DNA of 64,000 nt from Microbacteriaceae bacterium (GCA_027490915.1 JAIXXG010000133.1:1-64000); one strand, 5' to 3'. Positions 41,425 through 52,422 are shown, numbered from the stretch's first letter. The notes: a model not told the origin generated them from the letters alone. A program made the numbers and translations.

Positions 41425-42507
41425 ATGGCGAAGCAGTGGCGCGGTCTCCTGCACGAGTACGCAGACCGGCTGGACATCAGCGCGGCCACCCCGATCATCA
41501 CGCTCGGCGAGGGCGGCACGCCGCTCATCCCCGCGCGCTACCTCAGCGAGCGCACGGGGGCGCGCGTCTTCGTCAAGTACGAGGGCATGAACCCGACCGG
41601 GTCGTTCAAAGACCGGGGCATGACGATGGCCATCTCGAAGGCCGTCGAGCACGGGGCGAAGGCCGTCATCTGCGCCTCGACCGGCAACACCTCGGCCTCG
41701 GCCGCGGCGTATGCGACGCACGCGGGCATCACGGCCGCGGTGCTCGTGCCCGAGGGCAAGATCTCGATGGGCAAGCTCAGCCAGGCGGTCGCGCACAAGG
41801 CCGAGATCATCCAGATCGAGGGCAACTTCGACGACTGCCTCGACATCGCCCGCGACCTCGCGGCCAACTACCCGGTGCACCTCGTCAACTCGGTCAACCC
41901 CGACCGCATCGAGGGGCAGAAGACGGGTGCCTTCGAGGTCGTCGAGGTGCTCGAGGACGCGCCCGACTTCCACATCCTGCCCGTCGGCAATGCGGGCAAC
42001 TACACCGCCTACCACCGCGGCTACCGCGAAGAGCTCGACCGCGGCGTCACGACCAAGCTGCCGCGCATGTTCGGGTTCCAGGCCGCGGGCAGCGCCCCGA
42101 TGGTGCTCGGCGAGCCCGTGCGCAAGCCCGAGACGATCGCGAGCGCGATCCGCATCGGCAACCCGGCCTCGTGGGAGCTCGCGCTCGCCGCGCGCGACGA
42201 CAGCAACGGCTACTTCGGCGCCATCACCGACGAGGGCATCCTCGCCGCGCACCGGATGCTCTCGCAGGAGGTCGGCATCTTCGTCGAGCCCGCCTCGGCC
42301 ATCTCGGTCGCGGGCCTGCTCGAGCGCAGCGAGGCCGGGGTCATCCCGGCCGGCGCCACCGTCGTGCTGACGGTCACCGGTCACGGCCTGAAAGACCCGC
42401 AGTGGGCCCTCACCCGGGCTGACGGCAGCACGGTCGCGCCGACGGTCGTCCCGGTCGACACCGCCCAGGTGGCCGACGTGCTCGGCCTCCAGAAGGCCTC
42501 CGCGTGA
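41425..42507 (+). CDS. thrC: Threonine synthase
   Basis: A 360-residue PLP enzyme (fold type II) that converts O-phosphohomoserine to threonine. The PLP Lys is Lys62 in [25 protein letters not shown] binds the phosphate of the substrate/cofactor region and [16 protein letters not shown] (about 189-204) contacts PLP. The short form matches other actinobacteria. It starts one base after the hom stop and its stop overlaps thrB (GTGA), so hom-thrC-thrB should be made together. Confidence 0.97.
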   Translation: MAKQWRGLLHEYADRLDISAATPIITLGEGGTPLIPARYLSERTGARVFVKYEGMNPTGSFKDRGMTMAISKAVEHGAKAVICASTGNTSASAAAYATHAGITAAVLVPEGKISMGKLSQAVAHKAEIIQIEGNFDDCLDIARDLAANYPVHLVNSVNPDRIEGQKTGAFEVVEVLEDAPDFHILPVGNAGNYTAYHRGYREELDRGVTTKLPRMFGFQAAGSAPMVLGEPVRKPETIASAIRIGNPASWELALAARDDSNGYFGAITDEGILAAHRMLSQEVGIFVEPASAISVAGLLERSEAGVIPAGATVVLTVTGHGLKDPQWALTRADGSTVAPTVVPVDTAQVADVLGLQKASA

Positions 42508-43469
42508 GCGCCGCGTCCGCGGGCGTCGACCCGCGCCTCGCGGGGCGCACGGCTCTCGTGAAGGTTCCCGCGACCACGGCCAACCTCGGCCCGGGCTTCG
42601 ACACCCTCGGTCTCGCGCTGTCGGTCTACGACGAGCTCGAGGTGTCGGTGCGCGACGAGCCCGGCATCGTCGTCGAGGTCAACGGCGTCGGAGCGGGCGA
42701 GGTGCCCACCGATGAGACCAACCTGGTCGCCCGGTCGATCGCGCACACCTTCGCCCACCACGGCATCGCCCTTCCGGGTCTGCGGCTCGTCGCCCACAAC
42801 GTGATCCCGCACGGCCGCGGCATGGGCTCGTCGGCCGCGGCGATCGTCTCGGGCATCATGGCCGCGCGCGGTCTGCTCGAGGGCATCGTCGAGATGACGC
42901 CCGACGACCTGCTCGCGCGGGCGACCGAGCTCGAGGGGCACCCCGACAACGTCGCCCCGGCGCTCTTCGGCGGTCTCACCATCGCCTGGGTCACCCCCGA
43001 CGGCCCGCGCCACAAGCGGCTGACAGTGCACCGCGGGGTCTCGCTGCTCGTCGCCGTGCCGCAGACCAGCACGATGTCGACCGCCCTCGCGCGCTCGCTG
43101 CAGCCTGAGTCGGTGCCGCATCAAGACGCCATCTTCAACGTCTCGCGCTCGGCCCTGCTCATCGCTGCCCTCATCCAGAGCCCCGAGCTGCTGTTCGCCG
43201 CGACGGAGGACAAGCTGCACCAGAACTACCGCGCGAGCGCCATGCCTGAGACGAGCGCGCTCATCACGGTGCTGCGCGAGCACGGCTTCGCGGCCGTGGT
43301 CTCGGGAGCGGGCCCCTCGGTGCTCGTGCTGTGCAGCGACCCGGCGCAGCGCCTCGAGGCGGCCGCGCTCATCGAGCAGCACGCCACCACGCCGTGGGTG
43401 TCGCACATGCTCGCGGTCGATTTCAAGGGTGCTACAGTGAACTCGCATCCGGCCGAGGCCGTGGCCTAG
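42504..43469 (+). CDS. thrB: Homoserine kinase
   Basis: A 321-residue GHMP-family kinase that phosphorylates homoserine for threonine synthase. Motif 1 [20 protein letters not shown] (about 14-33), the ATP loop [16 protein letters not shown] (about 95-110) and motif 3 [14 protein letters not shown] (about 263-276) are all present. The GTG start overlaps the thrC stop. The 3' end contains a TACAGT element that may be the -10 for rho. Confidence 0.97.
   Translation: MSAASAGVDPRLAGRTALVKVPATTANLGPGFDTLGLALSVYDELEVSVRDEPGIVVEVNGVGAGEVPTDETNLVARSIAHTFAHHGIALPGLRLVAHNVIPHGRGMGSSAAAIVSGIMAARGLLEGIVEMTPDDLLARATELEGHPDNVAPALFGGLTIAWVTPDGPRHKRLTVHRGVSLLVAVPQTSTMSTALARSLQPESVPHQDAIFNVSRSALLIAALIQSPELLFAATEDKLHQNYRASAMPETSALITVLREHGFAAVVSGAGPSVLVLCSDPAQRLEAAALIEQHATTPWVSHMLAVDFKGATVNSHPAEAVA
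43433..43438 (+). promoter_or_regulatory. Possible -10 for rho inside the thrB 3' end
   Basis: TACAGT matches TANNNT and would start a transcript near 43446, giving rho a leader of about 200 bases. The 178-base thrB-rho spacer has no open frame with a ribosome site that I can support and no recognisable riboswitch. No convincing -35 is seen. Confidence 0.4.
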
Positions 43470-43647
43470 CCCGCCCTCAGCCCGAGCACTCACCAGCAGC
43501 CCCGCTGCTTCCCCTCGCGCCACCAGCGTTCGCGCGGACGACTCCGCTTTCCTCGGTCTCATCCCCGCACCCCGTCGGCGTCGCGATCACGAGCAGCGGG
43601 CATCCTCCGCGGCCCTCCGTGCCCGGAGCCGAAAGGAATGAATCTTC

Positions 43648-45576
43648 GTGACTGACCCCATCGTCCGCGCCTCGGGTGCGGATGTCCCCGCCGACCTCGG
43701 CGCCCTCAAGCTCCCCGAGCTGCAGCAGCTCGCCACCGAGCTCGGCGTCGTCGGCGTGTCCAAACTTCGCAAGGGAGAGCTTGTGGACGCCATCACCCAG
43801 ACCCAGAACTCCGGCGAGGCCGCCGAGCCCGTCGCCGACGAGGCCGCCGACAGCGTCGAGCCCGCCGCGGCTGCGGCCGATGCCGCCGCGGATGCTCCCG
43901 CCGAGCCCGCTGCCGCCGAGGCCGAGCCCGCCGAAGCCCCGCGCCGCCGCGGCTCGCGCCGCGCCACCACCGACACCCTCACCCCGGCGCCGGTCGCCGA
44001 GGGCGAGCAGCCGGCCGTGCCGACCGAGGCCGCCGACGGTGCCGAGCAGGTGACCGCCGAGCAGGCGACCGGCGAGCAGGCCCCCGCCGGCGAGGCCGCA
44101 GAGGGTGCGGCCGAGGGCGACGAGAGCGGCGCATCCGGCAGCCGTCGCAGCCGCAACCGCAACCGCCGCGGCGGCGACCGCGGCGAGGGCGGCGAGCAGC
44201 GCGGCCAGAACGGCCAGCAGCAGAACGCCCAGGGCGGCGAGCCGCGCGAGGCCCGCCAGCAGGGCGGCCAGCAGCCGAACGGCCAGAACGGCCAGCAGAA
44301 CCGCGGCCCGCAGAACGACCGTGCCGAGCAGGACGCCGAGGGTCGCGGGCGCAACCGCAACCGCGGCCGCGACCGCAAGCGCGGCCCGGGCGGCGACGAG
44401 ATCGAGCCCGAGATCAGCGACGACGACGTGCTGATCCCGATCGCGGGCATCCTCGACGTGCTCGACAACTACGCCTTCGTGCGCACCACCGGCTACCTGC
44501 CCGGCCCGAGCGACGTCTACGTCTCGCTCGGCCAGGTCAAGAAGTACGGCCTGCGCAAGGGCGACGCCGTCGTCGGCGCGATCCGTCAGCCCCGCGAGGG
44601 CGAGGGCCAGGGCCGCCAGAAGTACAACGCGCTCGTGCGCGTCGACTCGATCAACGGCCAGACGGTCGACGAGGCCGCTGCGCGCGTCGAGTTCAGCAAG
44701 CTCACCCCGCTGTACCCGACCGAGCGCCTGCGCCTCGAGACCGAGCCCGGCACGCTGTCGACCCGCATCATCGACCTCGCCGCCCCCATCGGCAAGGGCC
44801 AGCGCGGTCTCATCGTGTCGCCCCCGAAGGCCGGCAAGACCCTCGTGCTGCAGGCCATCGCCGACGCGATCGCCAAGAACAACCCTGAGGTGCACCTCAT
44901 GGTCGTGCTCGTCGACGAGCGCCCCGAAGAGGTCACCGACATGCAGCGCTCGGTCAAGGGCGAGGTCATCGCCTCGACCTTCGACCGCCCCGCCGAAGAC
45001 CACACGACGGTCGCCGAGCTCGCCATCGAGCGCGCGAAGCGCCTCGTCGAGCTCGGCCACGACGTCGTCGTGCTGCTCGACTCGATCACCCGCCTCGGCC
45101 GCGCGTACAACGTGACGGCGCCGACCAGCGGGCGCATCCTCTCGGGCGGCGTCGACTCGGCCGCGCTCTACCCGCCGAAGCGCTTCTTCGGCGCGGCGCG
45201 CAACATCGAGGACGGCGGCTCGCTGACCATCCTCGCCACCGCGCTCGTCGAGACCGGCTCGAAGATGGACGAGGTGATCTTCGAGGAGTTCAAGGGCACC
45301 GGCAACATGGAGCTGCGCCTCTCGCGCCAGCTCGCCGACAAGCGCATCTTCCCGGCCGTCGACATCTCGGCCTCGGGCACCCGTCGCGAGGAGATGCTGC
45401 TCGGCGCCGACGAGGTGCGCGTCACCTGGCAGCTGCGCCGCGCGCTCGCGAGCCTCGACACCCAGCAGGCGCTCGAGCTCGTCCTCGGCAAGCTCAAGGA
45501 GACGGGCTCGAACGTCGAGTTCCTCGTCGCCGTGCAGAAGTCGCTGCCGCAGGCGTCGACGCACGTCGACGGCTAG
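43648..45576 (+). CDS. rho: Transcription termination factor Rho with long disordered N-terminal insert
   Basis: A 642-residue Rho, the hexameric RNA helicase that ends untranslated transcripts. Rho_N SAP-like domain (about 12-50, [20 protein letters not shown]), then about 200 residues of Ala/Glu-rich and Arg/Gly/Gln/Asn-rich low-complexity sequence ([42 protein letters not shown]), the RNA-binding CSD (about 260-340, [18 protein letters not shown]) and the ATPase ([14 protein letters not shown] Walker [16 protein letters not shown]-loop). Such inserts are typical of actinobacterial Rho and add RNA affinity. GTG 43648 has AAAGGA upstream. prfA starts seven bases after the stop. Confidence 0.97.
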   Translation: MTDPIVRASGADVPADLGALKLPELQQLATELGVVGVSKLRKGELVDAITQTQNSGEAAEPVADEAADSVEPAAAAADAAADAPAEPAAAEAEPAEAPRRRGSRRATTDTLTPAPVAEGEQPAVPTEAADGAEQVTAEQATGEQAPAGEAAEGAAEGDESGASGSRRSRNRNRRGGDRGEGGEQRGQNGQQQNAQGGEPREARQQGGQQPNGQNGQQNRGPQNDRAEQDAEGRGRNRNRGRDRKRGPGGDEIEPEISDDDVLIPIAGILDVLDNYAFVRTTGYLPGPSDVYVSLGQVKKYGLRKGDAVVGAIRQPREGEGQGRQKYNALVRVDSINGQTVDEAAARVEFSKLTPLYPTERLRLETEPGTLSTRIIDLAAPIGKGQRGLIVSPPKAGKTLVLQAIADAIAKNNPEVHLMVVLVDERPEEVTDMQRSVKGEVIASTFDRPAEDHTTVAELAIERAKRLVELGHDVVVLLDSITRLGRAYNVTAPTSGRILSGGVDSAALYPPKRFFGAARNIEDGGSLTILATALVETGSKMDEVIFEEFKGTGNMELRLSRQLADKRIFPAVDISASGTRREEMLLGADEVRVTWQLRRALASLDTQQALELVLGKLKETGSNVEFLVAVQKSLPQASTHVDG

Positions 45577-45583
45577 GAGCGCC

Positions 45584-46666
45584 GTGTTCGATTCGATCGC
45601 GGCCCTGGTCGCCGAGCATGAGTCTCTGCAGGAGCAGCTCGGCGACCCGGCCGTGCACGCCGACGCCGCGCGCGCGAAGAAGCTCAATCGGCGCTACGCC
45701 GAGCTGAGCCAGATCGTGGATGCCCACGCCAAGTGGCAGCAGGCCACCGACGACCTCGCTGCGGCCCGAGAGCTCGCGAAGGACGACGAGGCGTTCGCCG
45801 ACGAGGTGCCCGCGCTCGAGCAGCAGGTCACCGAGCGTGCCGAGAAGCTGCGTCGCCTCTTGATTCCGCGCGACCCGGACGACGGCCGCGACGTGATCAT
45901 GGAGATCAAGGGCGGCGAGGGCGGGGAAGAGTCGGCGCTGTTCGCCGCCGACCTGCTGCGCATGTATTCGTACTACGCCGAGTCGCGCGGCTGGAAGGTC
46001 GAGCTGCTCGACGCCACCCGCAGCGACATGGGCGGGTACAAAGACGTGCAGGTCGCCATCAAGGGCAGCGCGGCCGACCCGGCCGAGGGCGTGTGGGCCA
46101 GCCTGAAGTACGAGGGCGGCGTGCACCGCGTGCAGCGCGTGCCGGCGACCGAGTCGCAGGGTCGCATCCACACCTCGACGACGGGCGTGCTCGTCTTCCC
46201 CGAGGTCGATGAGCCCGAAGAGGTCGAGATCAACCAGAACGACCTCAAGATCGACGTGTACCGCTCGAGCGGCCCCGGCGGCCAGAGCGTCAACACCACC
46301 GACTCGGCCGTGCGCATCACCCACCTGCCGACTGGCATCGTGGTGTCGATGCAGAACGAGAAGAGCCAGCTGCAGAACCGCGAGGCGGCGATGCGCGTGC
46401 TGCGCGCCCGCATCCTCGCCAAGCAGCAGGAGGAGCTGGATGCCGCCGCGAGCGACGCCCGCAAGAGCCAGATCCGCGGCATGGACCGCTCGGAGCGCAT
46501 CCGCACCTACAACTTCCCCGAGAACCGCATCGCCGACCACCGCACCGGATACAAGGCCTACAACCTCGACGCGGTCATGAATGGGGCGCTCGGGCCGGTC
46601 ATCGAGTCGTGCATCCAGGCCGACGAAGAGGCCCGGCTCGCGGCCCTCGGCGACGGCGCGGCCTAG
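45584..46666 (+). CDS. prfA: Peptide chain release factor 1
   Basis: A 360-residue class I release factor for UAA and UAG. The stop-codon-reading PxT motif is PAT (187-189) and the peptidyl-tRNA hydrolysis motif is GGQ (232-234) in [10 protein letters not shown]. Length and the helical N-terminal domain are normal. It lies seven bases after rho, so rpmE, which sits here in Mycobacterium, is absent. Its modifying enzyme PrmC follows 14 bases downstream. Confidence 0.98.
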   Translation: MFDSIAALVAEHESLQEQLGDPAVHADAARAKKLNRRYAELSQIVDAHAKWQQATDDLAAARELAKDDEAFADEVPALEQQVTERAEKLRRLLIPRDPDDGRDVIMEIKGGEGGEESALFAADLLRMYSYYAESRGWKVELLDATRSDMGGYKDVQVAIKGSAADPAEGVWASLKYEGGVHRVQRVPATESQGRIHTSTTGVLVFPEVDEPEEVEINQNDLKIDVYRSSGPGGQSVNTTDSAVRITHLPTGIVVSMQNEKSQLQNREAAMRVLRARILAKQQEELDAAASDARKSQIRGMDRSERIRTYNFPENRIADHRTGYKAYNLDAVMNGALGPVIESCIQADEEARLAALGDGAA

Positions 46667-46680
46667 CCCCGAGCATCCCG

Positions 46681-47544
46681 GTGTCGAAACCCGACCTCGC
46701 CGCCCTGCGCGCGCACGCCGTCAGCGTGCTCGCCGAAGCTGGCGTGCCCACCCCGGAGGCCGACGCCGACCTGCTCATCGGGCACGTGCTCGGCATGAGC
46801 CGCGGGCAGGTGCAGGCCAAGGCGCTCATCGGCGCGCCGGTCGACGCCGAGCAGGTCATGACGATCACCGAGTACATCGAGCGGCGGGCGACCCGCGAGC
46901 CGGCGCAGCACATCACCGGGCTCGCGCCGTTCCGCACCCTCGAGCTCGCGGTCGGACCGGGCGTCTTCGTGCCGCGGCCCGAGACCGAGTTCGTCGTGCA
47001 GTTCGCGATCGACGCGCTCGCCGCCGTGCCGAGCCCCGAGCCGCTCGCCGTCGACCTCGGCAGCGGCAGCGGGGCGATCGCGCTGGCGATGGCGGTCGAG
47101 GTGCCGCACGCCCGGGTGATCGCCGTCGAGAACTCGCCCGCGGCCGTGCCCTGGACATCCCGCAACATCGTCCGCTGGGGCGACGACCGCGTGCGCCTCG
47201 TCGTCGCTGATCTGGCGGATGCCCTGCCCGAGCTCGACGGAACCGTCGACGTCGTCGCCTCCAACCCGCCCTACATTCCCGAGGGCGCCGTGCCGCGCGA
47301 CCCCGAGGTGCGGCTGTTCGACCCGCCGGCCGCGCTCTACGGGGGAGCGGACGGGCTCGACGCCGTGCACGCCCTCACCGCCACCGCGCGCCGGCTGCTG
47401 CGCCCGGGCGGCACGCTCGTCATCGAGCACGGCGAGCTGCAGGGCGCGGCCATCGCCGCCATAGTGCGCGCGGCCGGCTTCACGGCCATCGCCACCCACC
47501 GCGACCTGCTCGGCCGCGACCGCGCGACGACCGCCCACCGCTGA
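46681..47544 (+). CDS. prmC: Release factor glutamine methyltransferase PrmC
   Basis: A 287-residue SAM-dependent methylase that methylates the GGQ glutamine of release factors. SAM motif I is VDLGSGSGAIALAMA (124-138), and NPPY (195-198) in DVVASNPPYIPEGAV is the catalytic motif for amide methylation; VPRPETEFVV (98-107) is the PrmC-specific linker. GTG 46681 was used; the frame is open a little further up but lies in prfA. The stop codon is part of a perfect hairpin (47542-47560). Confidence 0.96.
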   Translation: MSKPDLAALRAHAVSVLAEAGVPTPEADADLLIGHVLGMSRGQVQAKALIGAPVDAEQVMTITEYIERRATREPAQHITGLAPFRTLELAVGPGVFVPRPETEFVVQFAIDALAAVPSPEPLAVDLGSGSGAIALAMAVEVPHARVIAVENSPAAVPWTSRNIVRWGDDRVRLVVADLADALPELDGTVDVVASNPPYIPEGAVPRDPEVRLFDPPAALYGGADGLDAVHALTATARRLLRPGGTLVIEHGELQGAAIAAIVRAAGFTAIATHRDLLGRDRATTAHR

Positions 47545-47560
47545 GCCGCGCGGCGGCTCA
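47542..47560. terminator. Hairpin between convergent prmC and HAD genes
   Basis: TGAGCCGC / GCGGCTCA, a perfect 8-bp stem with a 3-base loop. The first TGA is the prmC stop codon. It lies within a 13-bp tandem repeat. Confidence 0.6.
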
Positions 47561-47584
47561 GCGCGGCGGCTCAGTGCGGCGGCG
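47548..47584. repeat. 13-bp tandem repeat after prmC
   Basis: GCGCGGCGGCTCA at 47548-47560 and 47561-47573, with a diverged third unit to about 47584, ending at the HAD gene stop codon. Confidence 0.8.
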
Positions 47585-48208
47585 CTACGCGGCGCGCGCC
47601 TCCGCGGCGAAGGCCTCGATCGCCGCGAGCAGCGAGGCCTCGTCGACGTAGAGGTGCCCGGTGATGCCGATCGACTCGGCGCCCTCGATGTTCTCGATGC
47701 GGTCATCCGTGAAGAAGGTGGTCGTGGGGGAGGCGCCGTAGTGCGCCACGATGCGCTCGTAGACGAGCGGGTCGGGCTTGCGGGCGCCGAAGGCGGCCGT
47801 GGCGTGCATGTTCTCGCGGCCCATGATCGGCACGAGCTCGGGGGCGACCTCGTGCAGGTGCTCGTGGATGAGGATGCCGTTGTTGGTCAGCAGCGCGACC
47901 CGACCGAGCTCGGTCGCCCGCTGAACGGCGGCGAGCGAGGCCGGGCGCGGCTGGGTCGCCTTCGAGCGGATGCGCACCCACTCCTCACGCGAGATGTCGG
48001 CACCGATCACGCTCGTCACCCGCCGGAGGTACTCGTCGGGGTCGCTCGGGTCGCCGGCCTCGGCCTGCCACTCCATGCCGCTGATCCACCAGCGGCGGCG
48101 CAGCTCGTGCAGGTCGTGCCCGGTGATCGCGGTCAGGTCCTTCATGCGCGCGCGCCAGTCGTAGTCGTAGAGAACGTCGTCCATGTCGAACACGTAGAGC
48201 AGGGTCAC
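47585..48208 (-). CDS. HAD-superfamily phosphatase (HAD-IA)
   Basis: A 207-residue haloacid dehalogenase-like hydrolase. Motif I is VFDMDDVLYDYDW (nucleophile Asp and second Asp in DMDD), an alpha-helical cap domain occupies about 20-85, motif II is ALLTNNG (about 109), motif III Lys in GARKPDPLVYERI (about 143), and motif IV TTFFTDDRIENI (about 167). Substrate unknown; likely a small phosphorylated metabolite. CAGACT lies six bases before GTG 48208, favouring that start over GTG 48214. It runs against the conserved prmC-tsaC block. Confidence 0.92.
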   Translation of the reverse strand: MTLLYVFDMDDVLYDYDWRARMKDLTAITGHDLHELRRRWWISGMEWQAEAGDPSDPDEYLRRVTSVIGADISREEWVRIRSKATQPRPASLAAVQRATELGRVALLTNNGILIHEHLHEVAPELVPIMGRENMHATAAFGARKPDPLVYERIVAHYGASPTTTFFTDDRIENIEGAESIGITGHLYVDEASLLAAIEAFAAEARAA

Positions 48209-48241
48209 CGCCACAGTCTGCCCCACTACGATGAACGCATC

Positions 48242-48925
48242 ATGACCGCCGTGTACGACTGCTCTGTCGAGAGCGAGCTGCTCGAGGGTCTGCGGGCCGC
48301 GCGCGGCGCGATCGGCCGCGGCGAGCTGGTCGTGATGCCCACGGACACGGTCTACGGCCTGGCCGCCGATGCCTTCCGGCCGGCGGCGGTGCAGCGGCTG
48401 CTCGAGGCGAAGCAGGCGGGGCGCGACGTGCCGCCCCCCGTGCTCATCCCGGGCATCCCGACTCTCAACGCCCTCGCCGAGAGCGTGCCCGAGCCCGTCG
48501 ACGCGCTCGTGAAGCAGTTCTGGCCCGGCCCGCTCACCCTCGTCGTCGAGGCCCGCGAGTCGCTGGCCTGGGACCTCGGCGAGACCCGCGGCACGGTCGC
48601 CCTCCGCATGCCCGACAACCCGCACGCGCGCCACCTGCTCGCCGACACCGGCCCGCTCGCCGTCTCGAGCGCCAACATCGCCGGGATGCCCGCCGCGACG
48701 ACGGTCGCTGACGCGCTCGCGATGCTCGGCGACCTGGTCAGCGTGTACCTCGACGGCGGCGCGCTCTCGGGCGGCGAGCTCGCCGCCGAGGGTGCTCCGG
48801 CGACGTCGACCATCGTCGACGCGACGAGCCTGCACCTCCCCGAGGGCAAGCTCCGCATCCTGCGCGCCGGGGTCGTCCCGCGCGACGCGATCGTCGACGT
48901 CGTCGGCGCGGAGCTGGTGGCGTGA
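48242..48925 (+). CDS. L-threonylcarbamoyladenylate synthase, TsaC/Sua5 family
   Basis: A 227-residue YrdC-domain enzyme that makes threonylcarbamoyl-AMP from threonine, bicarbonate and ATP for the t6A modification of tRNA position 37. The signature VVMPTDTVYGLAADAF (about 31-46), the KQFWPGPLTLVV loop (about 96-107), VALRMPDNP and AVSSANIAG (about 147-155) are present. It lacks the extra Sua5 C-terminal domain. TACGAT lies nine bases before the ATG and no ribosome site is seen, so it may be leaderless. The stop overlaps the next gene (GTGA). Confidence 0.95.
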   Translation: MTAVYDCSVESELLEGLRAARGAIGRGELVVMPTDTVYGLAADAFRPAAVQRLLEAKQAGRDVPPPVLIPGIPTLNALAESVPEPVDALVKQFWPGPLTLVVEARESLAWDLGETRGTVALRMPDNPHARHLLADTGPLAVSSANIAGMPAATTVADALAMLGDLVSVYLDGGALSGGELAAEGAPATSTIVDATSLHLPEGKLRILRAGVVPRDAIVDVVGAELVA

Positions 48926-50115
48926 CCTTCTACATCCTCGTGGCCCTGATCGCGGGCGTGGTGAGCTTCGCCGCCTCGTGGGGCGTGCTGCGGCTCAGCC
49001 ACCGGTTCAAGCTCTACCCGGGCATCCGCGACCGCGATGTGCACACCACGCCGACGCCGCGCCTGGGCGGCATCGCCATCGTGGTCGGCATCGTCGTCTC
49101 GCTCGCGATCGCCTCGCAGATCAGCTGGTTCGACCTGGTCTACGCCGACCCGTTCCCGATCATCGCGATCGTCGCCGCGGCCGTCGTCATGCTCGGTCTC
49201 GGCGTGGTCGACGACCTCTACGACCTCAACTGGATGACGAAGCTGGCCGGGCAGCTGCTCATCGCCGGCTTCCTCGCCTGGGCGAGCCTGCAGCTGACGT
49301 CGCTGCCGATCGGGCCCGACGGCGGCATCACGGTGCTCTCGCCGACGATGTCGCTCATCGTCACCGTGCTCGCGGTCGTGCTCGTGATGAACGCCGTCAA
49401 CTTCATCGACGGGCTCGACGGGCTCGTGGCCGGGGTCACGATCATCGCCGGCACCGTGTTCTTCATCTACAGCTACCTGCTCTCGATCGACACCGCGCAG
49501 ACCGCGTTCAACCTCGCCTCGCTCGTCATGGCGGTGCTGCTCGGGGCGACCGCCGGGTTCTTGCCGTTCAACTGGCATCCGGCGAAGATCTTCATGGGAG
49601 ACGGGGGAGCCCTCGTCGTCGGCATGCTCATGGCCGTCTCGACGATCTCGGTCACCGGTCAGATCGACCCCGGCATCGACCGCAGCCAGCTCGTGCCGGC
49701 GTTCATCCCGCTCGTGCTGCCCTTTGCGGTGCTCATCGTGCCGCTGCTCGACTTCGGCCTCGCGGTGCTGCGACGGCTGCGCGCGGGCAAGTCGCCCTTC
49801 AGCGCCGACCGCAAGCACCTGCACCACCGGCTGCTCGACATGGGCCACTCGCACTTCCACGCCGTGCTGATCTTCTACGCCTGGACGGCGGTCGTGGCCG
49901 TCGGTGCCCTGCTCTTCCTGTTCTGGGCGTGGTGGTGGGCCCTCACCGCGATGGTCGTCGGCCTCATCGCCTGCACCCTCGTCACCCTCGCACCGCTGAG
50001 CCGCCGCAAGCGCATCGAGGCGGTCGCCCAATCGGCCCCGGAGGGCGAGGAGGGCCTCGCCCGGTTCGACCCGCTGGATGCTGCTGCCCCCGATTCCCTG
50101 GAGGAAGTCCGATGA
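48922..50115 (+). CDS. Polyprenyl-phosphate GlcNAc-1-phosphate transferase, WecA/MraY family
   Basis: A 397-residue protein with about eleven transmembrane helices that links a sugar-1-phosphate from UDP-sugar to undecaprenyl phosphate. Family motifs: HTTPTPRLGGIAI (about 41-53), the metal-binding VDDLYDLNW (about 96-104), NAVNFIDGLDGLVAG (about 155-169), MGDGGALVVG (about 225-234) and KHLHHRLLDMGHSH (about 296-309). In Mycobacterium the gene at this place (rfe/wecA) starts arabinogalactan synthesis; here a teichoic-acid or other wall-polymer linkage unit is more likely (inference). Coupled to tsaC by GTGA and to the next gene by ATGA. Confidence 0.94.
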   Translation: MTFYILVALIAGVVSFAASWGVLRLSHRFKLYPGIRDRDVHTTPTPRLGGIAIVVGIVVSLAIASQISWFDLVYADPFPIIAIVAAAVVMLGLGVVDDLYDLNWMTKLAGQLLIAGFLAWASLQLTSLPIGPDGGITVLSPTMSLIVTVLAVVLVMNAVNFIDGLDGLVAGVTIIAGTVFFIYSYLLSIDTAQTAFNLASLVMAVLLGATAGFLPFNWHPAKIFMGDGGALVVGMLMAVSTISVTGQIDPGIDRSQLVPAFIPLVLPFAVLIVPLLDFGLAVLRRLRAGKSPFSADRKHLHHRLLDMGHSHFHAVLIFYAWTAVVAVGALLFLFWAWWWALTAMVVGLIACTLVTLAPLSRRKRIEAVAQSAPEGEEGLARFDPLDAAAPDSLEEVR

Positions 50116-50579
50116 CCACCGACCGCCCGTCGACCGCCGCCCCCGTTCTGCGTCGCGCCCTCGTCTACGGCGCCATCGTGTCGTTCGCGATCGCCGTCAT
50201 CGGCAGCGTGGCCGGGGCGCTCGTCGCCGAGCTGCCCGGCATGCTCAGCGCGCTCATCGGCGCCGGGATGGGCTTCGTGTTCCTCGGTCTCACGGCGGCG
50301 AGCATCCTGCTGGCCGACCGCGTCACCGGCAGCGACCTGCTGTCGCCCGCCTACTTCGGCATCGTGATCGGTTCGTGGATCGTCAAGTTCGTGGTGTTCC
50401 TGGTGCTCGTCTTCTCGCTGCGCGATGCCCCGTTCGTCGAGCCGACCGTGCTCTTCATCACGCTCGTCGCGGCCGTCGTCGGCGGACTCGTCACCGACAT
50501 GGTGGCGGTCACGCGATCGCGCGTGCCCTACGTGAGCGACGTGCGGCTGCCGAGCAAGGACGAGATCCCCGACCTCTGA
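50112..50579 (+). CDS. Small four-helix membrane protein upstream of the ATP synthase operon (AtpI-like)
   Basis: A 155-residue protein with four predicted helices (about 18-38, 45-66, 82-102, 110-130), in the place of the AtpI/Rv1303-type gene before atpB in actinobacteria. AtpI helps c-ring assembly and ion supply in other bacteria, but the sequence here is not clearly that family, so the label rests mostly on position and topology. ATG overlaps the upstream stop (ATGA). Confidence 0.78.
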   Translation: MTTDRPSTAAPVLRRALVYGAIVSFAIAVIGSVAGALVAELPGMLSALIGAGMGFVFLGLTAASILLADRVTGSDLLSPAYFGIVIGSWIVKFVVFLVLVFSLRDAPFVEPTVLFITLVAAVVGGLVTDMVAVTRSRVPYVSDVRLPSKDEIPDL

Positions 50580-50664
50580 CCGCGAATGCCGGCTCCGCGC
50601 CTTAGAGGACGCTTGGAAGCCCCGGTCGCGACGCCCTTTCGCGTTCGGCGGGCCCCCGTTCTCT

Positions 50665-50673
50665 TGGTAGGGT
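50665..50673 (+). promoter_or_regulatory. Possible extended -10 promoter of the atp operon
   Basis: TGGTAGGGT combines a TG extension with TANNNT, 46 bases before atpB. A transcript would start near 50680. The rest of the 139-base spacer shows no other clear signal. Confidence 0.4.
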
Positions 50674-50718
50674 AGGAGCACCGCCGCCGATCGCCGCGAT
50701 GCCTCGTGCCTCGCCCCG

Positions 50719-51558
50719 ATGCTGGAGACTCCCCTGAGCGCTGCTGCCCTGATCCCCGTCCTCGCTCTTGCGACCGCTCCGGCGACGGAAGCCCCGGAAT
50801 TCAAGGGTCCGTCGATCCTCGACTTCTTCCCTCCGGCCATCCTCTTCGAGGGCACGCCGTTCGAGCTCAACCGCATCATGCTGCTGCGGCTCGTCATCGT
50901 CGCGCTGATCTTCATCCTGTTCTGGCTCGGCACCCGCAAGATGCAGCTCGTGCCCGGCCGCTTCCAGGGCACGATCGAGATGGGCCTCGAGTTCGTCCGC
51001 AAGGGCATCGTGGAGGACCTGCTCGGTCAGAAAGACGGCAAGCGGTTCCTCCCGCTCATCACGACGATCTTCTTCCTCGTGCTGTTCATGAACCTGACGG
51101 GCGTCGTGCCCGGCATCAACATCTCGGCGAACTCGGTCATCGGCATGCCGCTCGTGCTCGCGATCGCCGCGTACATCGCCTTCATCTGGGCGGGCCTGCG
51201 CAAGCACCCGTGGACCTTCATCCGCAACGCGCTCTTCCCGCCCGGGGTCCCCCCGTTCCTGTACATCATCGTCACGCCCATCGAGTTCGTCTCGATGTTC
51301 GTGCTGCGGCCCGTCACGCTGACGCTCCGACTGCTGATGAACATGATCGTCGGCCACCTGCTGCTCGTGCTGTTCTTCTCGGCCACCGCGTTCTTCATGG
51401 TCGAGCTCGGCGGCTGGTGGATCGCGGCGAGCGCGGTGACCCTCGCGTTCGGCACGGCCTTCACCTTCTTCGAGATCCTGGTCTCGGTTCTGCAGGCCTA
51501 CGTCTTCGCCCTCCTGACCACCGTCTACATCCAGCTCGCGCTGGCGGACGAGCACTAA
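50719..51558 (+). CDS. atpB: ATP synthase F0 subunit a
   Basis: A 279-residue membrane protein with about six helices forming the proton half-channels beside the c-ring. The essential Arg lies in TLRLLMNMIVGHL (about 205) and the C-terminal helix has ILVSVLQAYVFALLTTVY (about 253-270). The ATG at 50719 lacks an obvious ribosome site; CTGGAG just inside the gene could instead serve a CTG start at 50734 (MSAAALIP), so the first five residues are uncertain. First gene of atpBEFHAGDC. Confidence 0.96.
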   Translation: MLETPLSAAALIPVLALATAPATEAPEFKGPSILDFFPPAILFEGTPFELNRIMLLRLVIVALIFILFWLGTRKMQLVPGRFQGTIEMGLEFVRKGIVEDLLGQKDGKRFLPLITTIFFLVLFMNLTGVVPGINISANSVIGMPLVLAIAAYIAFIWAGLRKHPWTFIRNALFPPGVPPFLYIIVTPIEFVSMFVLRPVTLTLRLLMNMIVGHLLLVLFFSATAFFMVELGGWWIAASAVTLAFGTAFTFFEILVSVLQAYVFALLTTVYIQLALADEH

Positions 51559-52420
<862 letters not shown>

Positions 52421-52422
52421 CG

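Noticed and set aside
43470-43647. Leader peptide or riboswitch before rho
   Set aside because: No open frame with a ribosome site and no conserved motif I can name; only a possible -10 inside thrB is reported.
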